Origin: Pseudoxanthomonas sangjuensis
Lineage (GTDB): Bacteria; Pseudomonadota; Gammaproteobacteria; Xanthomonadales; Xanthomonadaceae
Length of the DNA stretch: 64,000 nucleotides
Direction: 5' to 3'
Assembly: GCF_010211755.1 (NCBI RefSeq)
Contig: NZ_PDWR01000008.1
Coordinates: 62,001-126,000 of the forward strand
Below are positions 25,670 through 34,925 of the stretch, in pieces. Position 1 is the stretch's first letter; each line of letters begins with the position of its first letter. The notes below the pieces were generated by a model. The model did not search any database. It had not been told where the DNA came from and saw only the letters and a list, made by a program, of their open reading frames with translations. Both the position numbers and the translations under genes were made by a program.

Positions 25670-26269
25670 ATGCGCCAGGCACCGATCGTCGCGCTCGCGT
25701 TGCTGTTCGCCGCCTGCAAGGCGCCGCCAGCGTCCGGACCGGCCGCGGCGACGCCCGCGCCCGAGCCCGAGCCGGCAGCGGCACCGGGCGGTTCGCTGCG
25801 CGTCGACCTGCCGGCCGCAGGCACGATCGGCTTCGAAGGCTTCGGCCCGGCGGAGTTCGGTGCGAGCGCCGAGGAAGTACGCATGGCCTGGGGCGGCGAC
25901 CTCGGCGACGCCGCGCCGTCCGAGCCGGGCGGCTGCCATTACCTGATCCCCGCCACGCAGGCGAAACAGGGTTACAAGATCGCCTTCATGATCGAGGGCG
26001 GCAAGTTCGTGCGCATCGACGTCGCTTCCGGGCAGATCGCCGCGCCCGGTGGGGGCAGGATCGGCATGAGCGCGGCCGAACTGCAGCGGCTGTACGGCAA
26101 TGCGCTGAGTCCGATGCCGCACAAGTACGTCGAGGGCGGGCACTACCTGTCGGTTGCCGGCGATGCGGCGCCGGGCAGGCTGGTGTTCGAAACCGACGCG
26201 AACGGCAAGGTCACCGAATGGCGCGTCGGCGTGCCGCCGCAGGTCGACTACATCGAAGGCTGTTCCTGA
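25670..26269 (+). CDS. Hypothetical lipoprotein
   Basis: A 199-residue lipoprotein: signal MRQAPIVALALLF, lipobox FAAC at residues 13-16, then an Ala/Pro/Glu-rich spacer (to about 45). The folded part contains GFGPAEFGASAEEVRMAWGGDLG and GGRIGMSAAELQRLYGNALSP, two similar segments that look like a repeated domain as in periplasmic proteins with SmpA/OmlA-type motifs. It ends VPPQVDYIEGCS. Two conserved cysteines (around CHYL and the C-terminal GCS) could form a disulfide. CCGGGAGA precedes ATG 25670. Function unknown. Confidence 0.72.
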   Translation: MRQAPIVALALLFAACKAPPASGPAAATPAPEPEPAAAPGGSLRVDLPAAGTIGFEGFGPAEFGASAEEVRMAWGGDLGDAAPSEPGGCHYLIPATQAKQGYKIAFMIEGGKFVRIDVASGQIAAPGGGRIGMSAAELQRLYGNALSPMPHKYVEGGHYLSVAGDAAPGRLVFETDANGKVTEWRVGVPPQVDYIEGCS

Positions 26270-26405
26270 GCCTGCGCCGCCCGGGCGGCGGCGGCCTCCG
26301 ATGCCGGCGTCGTTCCTCCGCCAACCTTCGCGGCTGGTTTGCTGCGGCTGGCCGGCGGCGCGCGAACGTGGCTAGAATCCGCCGGGACGCTAGGGAGGGA
26401 CGGAC

Positions 26406-27362
26406 ATGCTGGAAGCCTGGGGATTCTTCGTACTCGGACTGGTACTGCTGGCGCTGGGCGGCGACAGCATCGTCAAGGGCGCGTCCGGACTGGCGCAGAA
26501 GCTGGGGGCGTCGCCATTCGTCGCCGGCCTGCTGCTGATCGCCTTCGGCACCTCGCTGCCGGAACTGTTCGTCAATGCCTACGCGATCGCGAAGGGCCAG
26601 CCGGAGCTGGCGCTGGGCAACGCGGTGGGCAGCAACATCGCCAACTTCGGCCTGAGCCTGGGCCTGGCCGCCGTCGCCGCGCCGCTGCTGGTGCGCATGC
26701 GCCTGCTGTCGCCGCTGCTGGTGCTGCTGGTGATGGCGACGCTGGCGCTGATCGTGTTCGGCCTGGACGGCGCGGTGGGCCGCATCGAGGGCGTCGCGCT
26801 GCTGCTGGCCTTCGTCGCACTGCTGGCCTTCCTGCTGGCGCGCGGCGGCGGCGAAACCGCCGAGGTGCGCCAGCAGGTCGCCGATTACGCATCCACCCGC
26901 GTCGTATTGTGGATGAACCTGCTGCGCTTCGCCGTCGCCGCGGCCCTGCTGTTCTACGGGGCGAAGTTCGTGGTCGGCGCCGCGACGGACATCGGCGCCG
27001 GCCTGCACTGGTCGCCGCTGCTGGTCGGCCTGCTGCCGGTGGCGATCGGCACCGCGCTGCCGGAAGCCGCCGCCGCGATCGCCGCTGCGCGCAAAGGCTC
27101 GGGCGACATGGTGCTGGGACACGTGATCGGCTCCAGCCTGTTCAACCTGCTGGTGATCGTCGGCGGCATGGCCGCGGCGCACGGTCCGCTAGCGCTGCCG
27201 GCGTCGTTCGTCAGGCTGGAACTGCCGGCGGCGATGGTGCTGGCGCTGATGCTGTACCCGATGCTGCGCGGCGACCTCAGGATCAAGCGCTGGGAAGGCG
27301 CGGTGCTGTCCGTCGCGTTCCTGGCGTGGATCGCGTTCGAGCTGGCCACGATCCGCGGCTGA
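26406..27362 (+). CDS. Sodium/calcium antiporter (CaCA family)
   Basis: A 318-residue inner membrane exchanger of the YrbG type. Both alpha repeats are present: IAFGTSLPELFVNAYAIAKGQPELALGNAVGSNIANFGL (about 40-80) and LPVAIGTALPEAAAAIAAARKGSGDMVLGHVIGSSLFNL (about 213-251), with the acidic ion-binding residues. About ten hydrophobic helices. A TAGAAT -10 box lies about 30 bases upstream and AGGGAGG precedes the ATG. It is 58 bases from nhaA on the same strand, but nhaA has its own TATAAT, so the two are probably separate units. Confidence 0.9.
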   Translation: MLEAWGFFVLGLVLLALGGDSIVKGASGLAQKLGASPFVAGLLLIAFGTSLPELFVNAYAIAKGQPELALGNAVGSNIANFGLSLGLAAVAAPLLVRMRLLSPLLVLLVMATLALIVFGLDGAVGRIEGVALLLAFVALLAFLLARGGGETAEVRQQVADYASTRVVLWMNLLRFAVAAALLFYGAKFVVGAATDIGAGLHWSPLLVGLLPVAIGTALPEAAAAIAAARKGSGDMVLGHVIGSSLFNLLVIVGGMAAAHGPLALPASFVRLELPAAMVLALMLYPMLRGDLRIKRWEGAVLSVAFLAWIAFELATIRG

Positions 27363-27408
27363 GCGGCGGCCGCCGCGGAGGCGGGAATGCCGGGGGAGGG
27401 CGCGACCC

Positions 27409-27414
27409 TATAAT
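27409..27414 (+). promoter_or_regulatory. -10 box of nhaA, implying a leaderless mRNA
   Basis: A perfect TATAAT ends six bases before the nhaA ATG (27421). Transcription would start at or next to the start codon, giving a leaderless transcript. No convincing -35 box is seen, as is common in this group. Confidence 0.5.
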
Positions 27415-27420
27415 CGCCCG

Positions 27421-28650
27421 ATGAGCCGCATCCGCCCCGTCAACCGCGCGCTGCAACTGCTGCGCGAATTCTTCCGCCTGCAGGCCGCCGGCGGCATCGT
27501 GCTGATGCTCGCCGCGGCGCTGGCGCTGCTGCTGGCCAACTCCCGCTGGCACGACGCCTACGAGGCCTTCCGCCATTTCCCGCTCGGCTTCAGCGTCGGC
27601 GGCTTCGCGATGGTCGAATCCGCCGAATGGTGGATCAACGACGCGCTGATGGCGGTGTTCTTCCTGCTGGTGGCGCTGGAGATCAAGCGCGAGGCGCTGA
27701 GCGGGCAACTGTCGCGCTTCGACCAGATGCTGCTGCCGGTGCTGTGCGCGGCCGGCGGCGTCGCGGTGCCGGCGTTGCTGTTCACGGCGATCAACCACGG
27801 CGACGCGGTCGCGATGCGCGGCTGGGCCGTGCCCACCGCCACCGACATCGCCTTCGCCCTCGGCGTGCTCGCGCTGCTCGGCCCGCGCGTGCCGCTGGGG
27901 ATGAAGCTGCTGCTGTCGACGATCGCGGTCGTCGACGACCTGATCGCGATCCTGATCATCGCGGTCTTCTACTCGCACGACCTCGCCATGCACTGGCTGG
28001 CCTGGGCCGGCGCCAGCGTGGGCCTGATGCTGCTGCTGAACTGGCGCGGCGTCGCCAGCCTGGCGGTCTACCTGATCCTCGGTGCGGCGACGTGGTACTT
28101 CGTGCTGAAGTCGGGCGTGCACGCGACGCTGGCCGGCGTGGTCACCGGCCTGATGTTCCCGCTGCGCAACCGCAACGGCGGCGAAGCCGCATCGCCGTCG
28201 GAGAATTCCCCGCTGGAGCAGCTGGAACACGCGCTGCACCCGTGGGTCGCCTACGCGATCCTGCCGCTGTTCGCCTTCGCCAACGCCGGCCTGTCGCTGC
28301 GGGGAATGCAGGCCGGCGATGCGCTGGCGCCGCTGCCGCTGGGCGTGGCGCTGGGCCTGCTGCTCGGTAAGCCGGTCGGCATCGTCGGCACCGCCTTGCT
28401 GACCCGCGCGTCAGGTATCGCCCGTTTGCCCGACGGCATGGACCTCAAGGCGCTGCTCGGCCTCGGCGTGCTGTGCGGCATCGGCTTCACGATGAGCCTG
28501 TTCGTCGCCAACCTGGCCTATGGCGCGAGCCATCCGCAACTCGGCGAAGCCGCGGTGCTGGGCATCCTCGGCGGCTCGACGGTCTCGGCCGCGCTCGGCT
28601 GGCTGTGGCTGCGGCTGGTGCTGAAACCGACCACGACCGCAAATGGCTGA
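27421..28650 (+). CDS. nhaA: Na+/H+ antiporter NhaA
   Basis: A 409-residue inner membrane antiporter for sodium and pH homeostasis. Typical parts: RLQAAGGIVLMLAAALALLLANS, MAVFFLLVALEIKRE, AVPTATDIAFALGVLALLGPRVP-type helix IV, STIAVVDDLIAILIIAVFY with the two essential neighbouring aspartates (about 178-196), and GLGVLCGIGFTMSLFVANLAY near the end. Length normal. Its mRNA is probably leaderless (see the -10 box). It overlaps the following oxidoreductase gene by 8 bases. Confidence 0.95.
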   Translation: MSRIRPVNRALQLLREFFRLQAAGGIVLMLAAALALLLANSRWHDAYEAFRHFPLGFSVGGFAMVESAEWWINDALMAVFFLLVALEIKREALSGQLSRFDQMLLPVLCAAGGVAVPALLFTAINHGDAVAMRGWAVPTATDIAFALGVLALLGPRVPLGMKLLLSTIAVVDDLIAILIIAVFYSHDLAMHWLAWAGASVGLMLLLNWRGVASLAVYLILGAATWYFVLKSGVHATLAGVVTGLMFPLRNRNGGEAASPSENSPLEQLEHALHPWVAYAILPLFAFANAGLSLRGMQAGDALAPLPLGVALGLLLGKPVGIVGTALLTRASGIARLPDGMDLKALLGLGVLCGIGFTMSLFVANLAYGASHPQLGEAAVLGILGGSTVSAALGWLWLRLVLKPTTTANG

Positions 28651-29500
28651 GGCGCTGGTCTTCGGCGGCAGCGGCCAGATCGGCGTGCCGGTGCGGGCGC
28701 GGTTGCATGCGCAAGGCTGGCACGTGCATGCGTTGTCGCGACAGGCGCACGAAGACAACGACGGGACGACCTGGCTGCGCGGCGATTTCGCGGACATGCC
28801 GCCATTGCCGCCGCGGGTCGACGCGATTTTCAGCCTCGGGCCGCTGGACCGCTTCGCGGCGTGGTTCGCGGCGTCGCGGATCGATGCGCCGCGCGTGGTC
28901 GCGTTCGGTTCGACCAGCCTCGAAACCAAGCGCGATTCGCGGGATCCATGCGAACGCGACCTCGTCCGCCGGCTGGGCGACGCCGAAAGATCGCTGTTCG
29001 AAGCGGCCGCGGCGCGTGGTGCGCATGCGACGCTGCTGCGGCCGACGCTGGTCTACGGCGCGGGCGGCGACCGCACGCTGACCCGGATCGCGCGGCTGGC
29101 GGGCAGGGCCGGTTTCTTCGTGCTGCCGCGCGGCGCGAACGGCCTGCGCCAGCCGGTGCACGTCGACGACCTGGCCGATGCCGCGCTGGCGGTGCTCGAC
29201 CGGCCCGCGACGTTCGGCCGCGGCTACGCGCTGCCGGGCGGCGAGGCGCTGGCCTACCGCGAGATGGTCGCGCGCACGCTGGCGGCGCTCGATCCGCCGC
29301 CGAGATTGCGGGAAGTGCCGGCGCCGCTGTTCGCGCTGGCGCTGTCGGCGGCGCGCAGGCTCGGCAAGCTGCAGGAACTCGGCGACGCGGCGGTGGCGCG
29401 GATGCGCGAGGACCTGGTGTTCGATGCGGAACCGGCGCGCCGCGACTTCGGCTACGCGCCGCGCGCGTTCGCGCCGGCCCGGGAAATGTTCGGTCTGTAG
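28643..29500 (+). CDS. NAD-dependent epimerase/dehydratase-like protein
   Basis: A 285-residue Rossmann-fold protein of the extended SDR type. The dinucleotide motif FGGSGQIGVPV is at residues 7-17. TLLRPTLVYGAGGDRTLTRIARLAGRAGFFVLPRGANGLRQPVHVDDLADAALAVL (about 130-190) is typical of atypical SDR proteins, where the usual YxxxK is replaced; here no clear YxxxK is seen, so enzymatic activity is uncertain. It overlaps nhaA by 8 bases. Its TAG stop codon is formed by the REP-like repeat that follows. Confidence 0.78.
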   Translation: MAEALVFGGSGQIGVPVRARLHAQGWHVHALSRQAHEDNDGTTWLRGDFADMPPLPPRVDAIFSLGPLDRFAAWFAASRIDAPRVVAFGSTSLETKRDSRDPCERDLVRRLGDAERSLFEAAAARGAHATLLRPTLVYGAGGDRTLTRIARLAGRAGFFVLPRGANGLRQPVHVDDLADAALAVLDRPATFGRGYALPGGEALAYREMVARTLAALDPPPRLREVPAPLFALALSAARRLGKLQELGDAAVARMREDLVFDAEPARRDFGYAPRAFAPAREMFGL

Positions 29501-29565
29501 GAGCGGCGTGAGCCGCGATGCTTTCCCGATAGCGGATACGGGTCGCGGCTCACGCCGCTCCTGCA
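29496..29565. repeat. Xanthomonad REP-like inverted repeat (second copy)
   Basis: Arms TGTAGGAGCGGCGTGAGCCGCGA and its complement (22 of 23 matching) face each other over 24 bases. Same family as 10165-10230. It supplies the TAG stop codon of the upstream oxidoreductase and separates it from the convergent Mpo1 gene. Confidence 0.88.
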
Positions 29566-29568
29566 CGA

Positions 29569-30054
29569 TCAGTACTTCCAGCCCATCTTGCGGTAGAACT
29601 TGGCCAGCACCCAGATCGGGCCGATCAGCAGGTAGGTCAGGTCGGTGAAGAAGCTGGGCTTGCGGCCCTCGAACAGCTTGCTGTGGCCGACGAACTGGCC
29701 GATCCACGCCGCCACGAACACCGCGATGGCCGCCCACAGCAGCGTGCCCGTGCCGTACGCCATCGCGACCAGCCGGCAGATGCAGGCCATGGTGAAGAAC
29801 ACCACCAGCATGCCGAAGCCGATCGGGCGCGACAGCCGGTAGTAGTACATCCACGCGGCGAACATCGCCAGCGCCGCCCACACGCCCGGCTTGAACCAGC
29901 TGCCCAGCACCGGGATGCACCACAACAGCGCGATCACCGACCACAGGATCGCCGGCACGCAGACCGTGTGGATCAGCTGATTGGTCGGGTTGCGGTGGTC
30001 GTTGGAGTAGTTGGCGAAGAAGCGGTCGATGGGGCGTCCGGCGGTCGCGTTCAT
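29569..30054 (-). CDS. Mpo1-like (DUF962) membrane protein
   Basis: A 161-residue protein with four hydrophobic helices. RPIDRFFANYSNDHRNPTNQLIHTVCVPAILWSVIALLW at the start and WIGQFVGHSKLFEGRKPSFFTDLTYLLIGPIWVLAKFYRKMG at the end are the conserved regions of the DUF962/YGL010w family. The yeast member Mpo1 is an iron dioxygenase acting on 2-hydroxy fatty acids, with histidines in the positions seen here (DHRNP, HT, GHSKLFEG). Activity in bacteria is inferred. GGGAGGGA lies immediately before the ATG. Monocistronic. Confidence 0.85.
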   Translation of the reverse strand: MNATAGRPIDRFFANYSNDHRNPTNQLIHTVCVPAILWSVIALLWCIPVLGSWFKPGVWAALAMFAAWMYYYRLSRPIGFGMLVVFFTMACICRLVAMAYGTGTLLWAAIAVFVAAWIGQFVGHSKLFEGRKPSFFTDLTYLLIGPIWVLAKFYRKMGWKY

Positions 30055-30210
30055 TCCCTCCCTCCCGGGGATTCACTGGCGTCGAGGATAACGCAGCCAC
30101 CGCAGCGCGGCATTTTGCGCCGCGGTGCGGACCCCTGCCCCTGCTGGCGAAAGCGAACGGGCGTTCGCGCGGCGGACAACGGAAGGATCCGCGCGGGGCG
30201 ACGGAAACGG

Positions 30211-30250
30211 AACCCCCCCCGGTTCCCCTTTTGCGAAGGGAGGGGGAGAA
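30211..30250. repeat. C-run and hairpin repeat downstream of purC
   Basis: Eight consecutive C residues are followed by a small hairpin (CCCTT-TTGCG-AAGGG) and a G-rich run. It lies just after purC on the minus strand and resembles another dispersed xanthomonad intergenic repeat. The homopolymer may vary in length. Confidence 0.5.
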
Positions 30251-30257
30251 GCGCCGT

Positions 30258-31184
30258 TCAGTCGATGCCGATGCCCGCCAGCTTCTGCAGCGCTTCGGCG
30301 TATTTGGCGCGGGTGCGGGCGATGACCTCCGCCGGCAGTTTCGGGCCGGGCGCGGTCTTGTTCCAGTCCAGCGTCTCCAGGTAGTCGCGCACGAACTGCT
30401 TGTCGTAGCTTGGCGGGCTGGTGCCGACTTCGTATTGCTCCGCCGGCCAGTAGCGCGACGAGTCCGGGGTCAGCATCTCGTCCATCACGTACAGGCGGCC
30501 GTCGGCGTCGGTGCCGAACTCGAACTTGGTGTCGGCCAGCAGGATGCCGCGCTGGGCCGCGTACTCGGCGGCGAACTGGTAGATGCGCAGGGTCGCGTCG
30601 CGGACCTTTTCGGCCAGTTCGGCGCCGATGGTGCGGACCATCGTGTCGAAGTCGATGTTCTCGTCGTGGTCGCCGACCGCGGCCTTGGTCGACGGGGTGA
30701 AGATCGGCTCCGGCAGCTGTTCGGCCTGGCGCAGGCCCTGCGGCAGTTCGATGCCGCTGACCTTGCCGGTGCGCTGGTAGTCCTTCCAGCCGCTGCCGAT
30801 CAGGTAGCCGCGGGCGATCGCCTCCACCGGCACCGGCTTGAGCTTCTTCGTCACCACCGCGCGCTTGGCGTACAGCGCCGCGTCGACGCCTTGCGGCAGC
30901 ACGCTGGCGACGTCGATGCCGGTCAGGTGGTTGGGCAGCAGGTGGGCGGTCCTGGCGAACCAGAAATTCGAGATCTGGCACAGCATCTCGCCCTTGCCGG
31001 GGATCGGGTCGGGCAGGACCACGTCGAATGCGGAAAGGCGGTCGGTGGCGACCATCAGCAGGTAGTCCCCCGGCGGCGCGTCGGCGGGCAGGCGTTCGCG
31101 CGGCAGGTCGAACACGTCGCGCACCTTGCCGCGATGGCGCAGGGTCAGGCCGGGCAGGTCGGATTCGAGCAACGTCGTGGACAC
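30258..31184 (-). CDS. purC: SAICAR synthase (phosphoribosylaminoimidazole-succinocarboxamide synthase)
   Basis: A 308-residue ATP-dependent ligase of purine biosynthesis, joining aspartate to CAIR. Recognised by [12 protein letters not shown] (about 17-28), [52 protein letters not shown] and [32 protein letters not shown] (about 214-244). It is the long form of PurC. Start GTG 31184, with AGGAG upstream. It is divergent from the DnaJ-like gene across 168 bases. Confidence 0.95.
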   Translation of the reverse strand: MSTTLLESDLPGLTLRHRGKVRDVFDLPRERLPADAPPGDYLLMVATDRLSAFDVVLPDPIPGKGEMLCQISNFWFARTAHLLPNHLTGIDVASVLPQGVDAALYAKRAVVTKKLKPVPVEAIARGYLIGSGWKDYQRTGKVSGIELPQGLRQAEQLPEPIFTPSTKAAVGDHDENIDFDTMVRTIGAELAEKVRDATLRIYQFAAEYAAQRGILLADTKFEFGTDADGRLYVMDEMLTPDSSRYWPAEQYEVGTSPPSYDKQFVRDYLETLDWNKTAPGPKLPAEVIARTRAKYAEALQKLAGIGID

Positions 31185-31352
31185 GGGTACTCCTGGACTG
31201 CGATGACTGCTGTCCACGGGGCCCGTGCGGGCGGCGGGAGACTCATCGAGCGGCCCGTGAAGGCGGCCCGCGGGACAGCGGGCCGCGTAGTGTACGACTG
31301 CGCGGGCGCCCTGTGCCGTAGAATTGCGGCGAATTTTCGGCGAGAGCGGCGG

Positions 31353-31679
31353 ATGACGCGCTGGTACGGCAAATTGCTGGGTTTCGTGGCCGGCTGGCTG
31401 CTGCTGCGGCACCCGCTGGGCGGGCTGATCGGGCTGCTGCTCGGCCATGCCTTCGACAGCGACTGGTTCAAGCTGTCGAAGGACAACCCGTACCGCGCCT
31501 TCGACCTGACCAGCGACGCCACCGACGCCGAAATCGACCAGGCCTACCGCCGGCTGATTTCGCAGTACCACCCGGACCGGCTGGCCGGCGCGGCGCCGGA
31601 ACTGCGCGCCCGGGCCGAGGCGAAATCGCGCGAACTCAACGCTGCCTACGACCGGATCAAGAAGCTGCGCCGGCGCTGA
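31353..31679 (+). CDS. Membrane-anchored DnaJ-domain protein
   Basis: A 108-residue protein. Residues 8-31 form a hydrophobic segment with glycines ([22 protein letters not shown]) as in DjlA. Residues 46-105 are a J domain with the HPD motif ([11 protein letters not shown]) and closing helix [15 protein letters not shown]. Unlike DjlA it lacks the central TerB-like region, so it is a minimal membrane J protein that would recruit DnaK to the inner membrane. Start ATG 31353. It precedes rpe by 24 bases on the same strand and may be cotranscribed with it. Confidence 0.85.
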   Translation: MTRWYGKLLGFVAGWLLLRHPLGGLIGLLLGHAFDSDWFKLSKDNPYRAFDLTSDATDAEIDQAYRRLISQYHPDRLAGAAPELRARAEAKSRELNAAYDRIKKLRRR

Positions 31680-31703
31680 GCTGCCACGAACCGAAGGAAT
31701 CCC

Positions 31704-32393
31704 ATGTCCGACTGCATCATTGCCCCGTCCATCCTCTCCGCGGACTTCGCCCGGCTCGGCGAGGAAGTCGACAACGTGCTGAAGGCCGGCGCCGACTGGG
31801 TGCACTTCGACGTGATGGACAACCACTACGTGCCGAACCTGACCATCGGCCCGATGGTTTGCGCGGCGCTGCGCAAGCACGGCGTGACCGCGCCGATCGA
31901 CGTGCACCTGATGGTGCAGCCGGTGGACCGCATCGTGCCGGACTTCGCCGAGGCCGGCGCCAGCGTGATCAGCTTCCACCCCGAGGCCAGTTCGCACGTC
32001 CACCGCACCATCCAGCTGATCAAGTCGCACGGCTGCCGGGCCGGGCTGGTGCTGAACCCGGCCACGCCGGTCGACGTGCTGGACTGGGTGCTGGAAGACC
32101 TCGACCTGGTGCTGCTGATGTCGGTCAACCCCGGCTTCGGCGGCCAGGCCTTCATCCCGTCGGCGCTGGACAAGCTGCGCGCGGTGCGGAAGAAGATCGA
32201 CGCCACCGGCAAGGACATCCGCCTGGAGATCGACGGCGGCGTGAAGGCCGACAACATCCGCAAGATCGCCGCGGCCGGCGCCGACACCTTCGTCGCCGGC
32301 TCGGCGATCTTCAATGCCCCCGGCTCCAATGTGGAAGGCTATGCGGCGGTGATCGCGAAGATGCGCGCGGAAGTGGCGGCGGCCTGCGGATAA
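31704..32393 (+). CDS. rpe: Ribulose-phosphate 3-epimerase
   Basis: A 229-residue TIM-barrel enzyme interconverting ribulose 5-phosphate and xylulose 5-phosphate. Signatures: [18 protein letters not shown] (5-22), [17 protein letters not shown] (about 35-51), [24 protein letters not shown] and [12 protein letters not shown]. All metal and catalytic residues (the two His, two Asp) are in place. GAAGGAATCCC precedes the ATG. In many gammaproteobacteria rpe lies just before trpE-type genes, as here. Confidence 0.95.
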   Translation: MSDCIIAPSILSADFARLGEEVDNVLKAGADWVHFDVMDNHYVPNLTIGPMVCAALRKHGVTAPIDVHLMVQPVDRIVPDFAEAGASVISFHPEASSHVHRTIQLIKSHGCRAGLVLNPATPVDVLDWVLEDLDLVLLMSVNPGFGGQAFIPSALDKLRAVRKKIDATGKDIRLEIDGGVKADNIRKIAAAGADTFVAGSAIFNAPGSNVEGYAAVIAKMRAEVAAACG

Positions 32394-32553
32394 GTTGCAA
32401 ACGAAAGGAAGGGGGCTGCCGCCATCGCCCGCAATGCCGCAGGCCGATCCCGCCCGCGCGCGCCGTCCCTGCCATGGCCTTCCACGCTGCGCCGCCCCGG
32501 AGGGTTCCGCAGTCGCGGGCATGGCCCGCTCCCGCACAAGGCCGCCGGATCGG

Positions 32554-32677
32554 TTAAAGTGGGGCCCCGTGATCCCGCAGACGCTCTCCCGCGATCTTCC
32601 TTCCGCTCGCCGGTCCTGGCGATGGTGGCCCGTTGCCGTCGTCTGCCACGCCCCCGCATCCCGGAAGGAAAGCCATC
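32554..32677 (+). promoter_or_regulatory. trpE leader region with Trp-codon cluster
   Basis: A possible -10 box (TTAAAG, 32554-32559) is followed by a leader in which one frame, open from GTG 32569, reads ...SWRWWPV at 32614-32631: three Trp codons in four. A cluster of Trp codons before trpE suggests a leader-peptide or upstream-frame control. However, that frame has no stop before trpE (it ends at 32715, inside trpE), and no T-run terminator is seen, so classical attenuation is not supported. The remaining 160 bases after rpe show nothing else clear. Confidence 0.35.
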
Positions 32678-34156
32678 TTGATCACGCAGGAACAGTTCCA
32701 GCGCCACGCCGCTGAAGGCACGTACAACCGCATCCCCGTCGTCCGCGAGGTGCTGTCCGACCTGGACACGCCGCTGTCGGTCTACCTGAAGCTGGCCGAC
32801 GCGCCGCACACCTACCTGTTCGAATCGGTCGAGGGCGGCGAGCGCTTCGGCCGCTATTCGATCATCGGCCTGCCGGCGCGCCGGGTCGCCACCTTCCGCG
32901 GCCACGCGCTGGAAATCCGCGACCGCGGCCGGCTGGTCGAAAGCCGCGAGGTCGCCGATCCCTTCGCCGAAGTCGAGGCGCTGCGCGCCGCGCACGTGGT
33001 GCCGGAACTGGAAGGGCTGCCCGGCTTCAGCGGCGGCCTGGTCGGCTGGTTCGGCTTTGAGTGCATCGAATACATCGAACGGAAACTCGCCGCAGACCCG
33101 AACCCCGACCAGCTCGGCACGCCCGACATCCTGCTGATGCTGTCGGAAGAGCTGGCGGTGTTCGACAACCTCAAGGGCCGCCTGTACCTGGTCGTGCACG
33201 CCGATCCGCGCGAGGCGGACGCGTGGGACAGGGCGCAGGCGCGGCTCGACGCGCTGGTCGCCAAGCTGCGCGCGCCGGGCGCCGGCTATCCCGCGCCGAT
33301 CGCGCGCGACGTGCTCGACGAAAGCCACTTCGTCTCCGGCTTCACCCGCGAGGGCTTCATCGCCGCGGTGGAGAAGTCGAAGGAATACATCCGCGCCGGC
33401 GACGTGTTCCAGGTGGTGCTGAGCCAGCGCCTGAGCGTGCCGTTCGCCGCGCGCCCGGTCGACGTGTACCGCGCGTTGCGCGCGCTGAATCCGTCGCCGT
33501 ACATGTATTTCCTCGACGCCGGCGACATGCAGGTGGTCGGTTCGTCGCCGGAGATCCTGGTGCGCCTGCAGGGCGGCGAGGTGACGGTGCGCCCGATCGC
33601 CGGCACCCGTCCGCGCGGCAGGACGCATGAAGAGGATCTGGCGCTGGAAGCCGAACTGCTGGCCGATCCGAAGGAGCGCGCCGAGCACCTGATGCTGATC
33701 GACCTGGGCCGCAACGACGTGGGCCGGGTGTCGGAGGCGGGCAGCGTGCGGGTCGGCGAAAGCTTCGTGATCGAGCGCTACAGCCACGTGATGCACATCG
33801 TCAGCGAGGTGACCGGGAAACTGCTTCCCGGCCTGAGCTACGCCGACGTGCTGCGCGCGACCTTCCCGGCCGGCACGGTCAGCGGCGCACCGAAGATCCG
33901 CGCGCTGGAAGTGATCCGCGAGCTGGAGCCGATCAAGCGCAACGTCTACGCCGGCAGCATCGGCTACATCGGCTGGCACGGCGACGCCGACACCGCCATC
34001 GCGATCCGCACCGCGGTGATCAAGGACGGCAAGCTGCACGTGCAGGCCGGCGCCGGCATCGTCTACGACTCCGACCCGGAGAAGGAGTGGGACGAGACGA
34101 TGAACAAGGGCAGGGCGCTGTTCCGCGCGGTGGCCGAAGCGGCGAAGGGGTTGTGA
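32678..34156 (+). CDS. trpE: Anthranilate synthase component I
   Basis: A 492-residue chorismate-binding enzyme making anthranilate with TrpG. The feedback-site region [17 protein letters not shown]-like ([19 protein letters not shown], about 50-67) and catalytic parts [56 protein letters not shown] and [16 protein letters not shown] are all present. Start is TTG 32678 with AAGGA 8 bases upstream; the frame upstream lacks a homologous N terminus. In the expected order trpG should follow, but a lower-GC SIMPL gene is interposed. Confidence 0.95.
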   Translation: MITQEQFQRHAAEGTYNRIPVVREVLSDLDTPLSVYLKLADAPHTYLFESVEGGERFGRYSIIGLPARRVATFRGHALEIRDRGRLVESREVADPFAEVEALRAAHVVPELEGLPGFSGGLVGWFGFECIEYIERKLAADPNPDQLGTPDILLMLSEELAVFDNLKGRLYLVVHADPREADAWDRAQARLDALVAKLRAPGAGYPAPIARDVLDESHFVSGFTREGFIAAVEKSKEYIRAGDVFQVVLSQRLSVPFAARPVDVYRALRALNPSPYMYFLDAGDMQVVGSSPEILVRLQGGEVTVRPIAGTRPRGRTHEEDLALEAELLADPKERAEHLMLIDLGRNDVGRVSEAGSVRVGESFVIERYSHVMHIVSEVTGKLLPGLSYADVLRATFPAGTVSGAPKIRALEVIRELEPIKRNVYAGSIGYIGWHGDADTAIAIRTAVIKDGKLHVQAGAGIVYDSDPEKEWDETMNKGRALFRAVAEAAKGL

Positions 34157-34185
34157 TGAAAACTCTAACCGAAAGGGGAACTTCC

Positions 34186-34917
34186 ATGAAAAGTAGGATT
34201 GCAGTCGCAGCAGGTCTGCTTGCGATTATTGGTTCCTTGCAGGCCCAGGCGCCGGCTGATCGGCCGTTTATCGCCGTGCATGGCGAAGCAAAGATGGACG
34301 TGGTGCCGGATATTTTCCCGGTTGAATTGACGCTGAAAGAAACCAGCACGGACGCTGCGGCTACGCAGCAGAAAATTGAGTCCCTGGCCAGGGATATCCT
34401 TGCCGTTACCGAAAAAATGAAAGTCAAAGACGATGATGTCACGATTTCCAACTTGGAGATTTCCCCGGAATACAAATGGGACGACGACGCAGACAAACAG
34501 GTATTTCAGGGCAATACCTATGAGCGGGAAATCAAGGTCAGATTCCATTCGTTGGCGAAGTTGAATGAGTTCATTTCGGCCTTGCCAAAATCGAACGCCT
34601 TGCGAATCCAGACGGCCAAGTTCGAGACGTCGCGTGCAGATGAGCTTCGTCGCGAATTGCTGGATAGCGCGATTGCTAATGCAAGGAAGACGGCGGAGGT
34701 AATGGCGACTGGCGTCGGTCGAAAGTTGGGTGCAGTGCAGAACATCTCGAATCAGGGCCTGAATCTCCAGTACTCACAGAGTCTGGAGTCAGTCGTGGTG
34801 ACCGGTGCCCGCGCAACGGATTTGTATGCTCCAGCGCCCCCGCCGCCGCCGGCTGTTCTGCGCGAGGGCAAGATCACGCTCGACCAAGACGTGTACATCG
34901 TCTACGAACTGAATTGA
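34186..34917 (+). CDS. SIMPL (DUF541) domain exported protein
   Basis: A 243-residue protein with a signal peptide ([22 protein letters not shown]) and one SIMPL/DUF541 domain: [42 protein letters not shown] and [30 protein letters not shown]. It resembles periplasmic YggE, which protects against oxidative stress in E. coli. Base composition is visibly near 50 percent GC, unlike trpE and trpG on either side, so it probably arrived by transfer. ATG 34186 has GAAAGGGGA upstream; an in-frame ATG at 34156 overlaps the trpE stop codon. Confidence 0.88.
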   Translation: MKSRIAVAAGLLAIIGSLQAQAPADRPFIAVHGEAKMDVVPDIFPVELTLKETSTDAAATQQKIESLARDILAVTEKMKVKDDDVTISNLEISPEYKWDDDADKQVFQGNTYEREIKVRFHSLAKLNEFISALPKSNALRIQTAKFETSRADELRRELLDSAIANARKTAEVMATGVGRKLGAVQNISNQGLNLQYSQSLESVVVTGARATDLYAPAPPPPPAVLREGKITLDQDVYIVYELN

Positions 34918-34925
34918 GCAAAATC

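Noticed and set aside
32554-32677. Classical trp attenuator
   Set aside because: Trp codons are present but there is no leader stop codon and no alternative terminator hairpin with a T run before trpE. Kept only as an open question.
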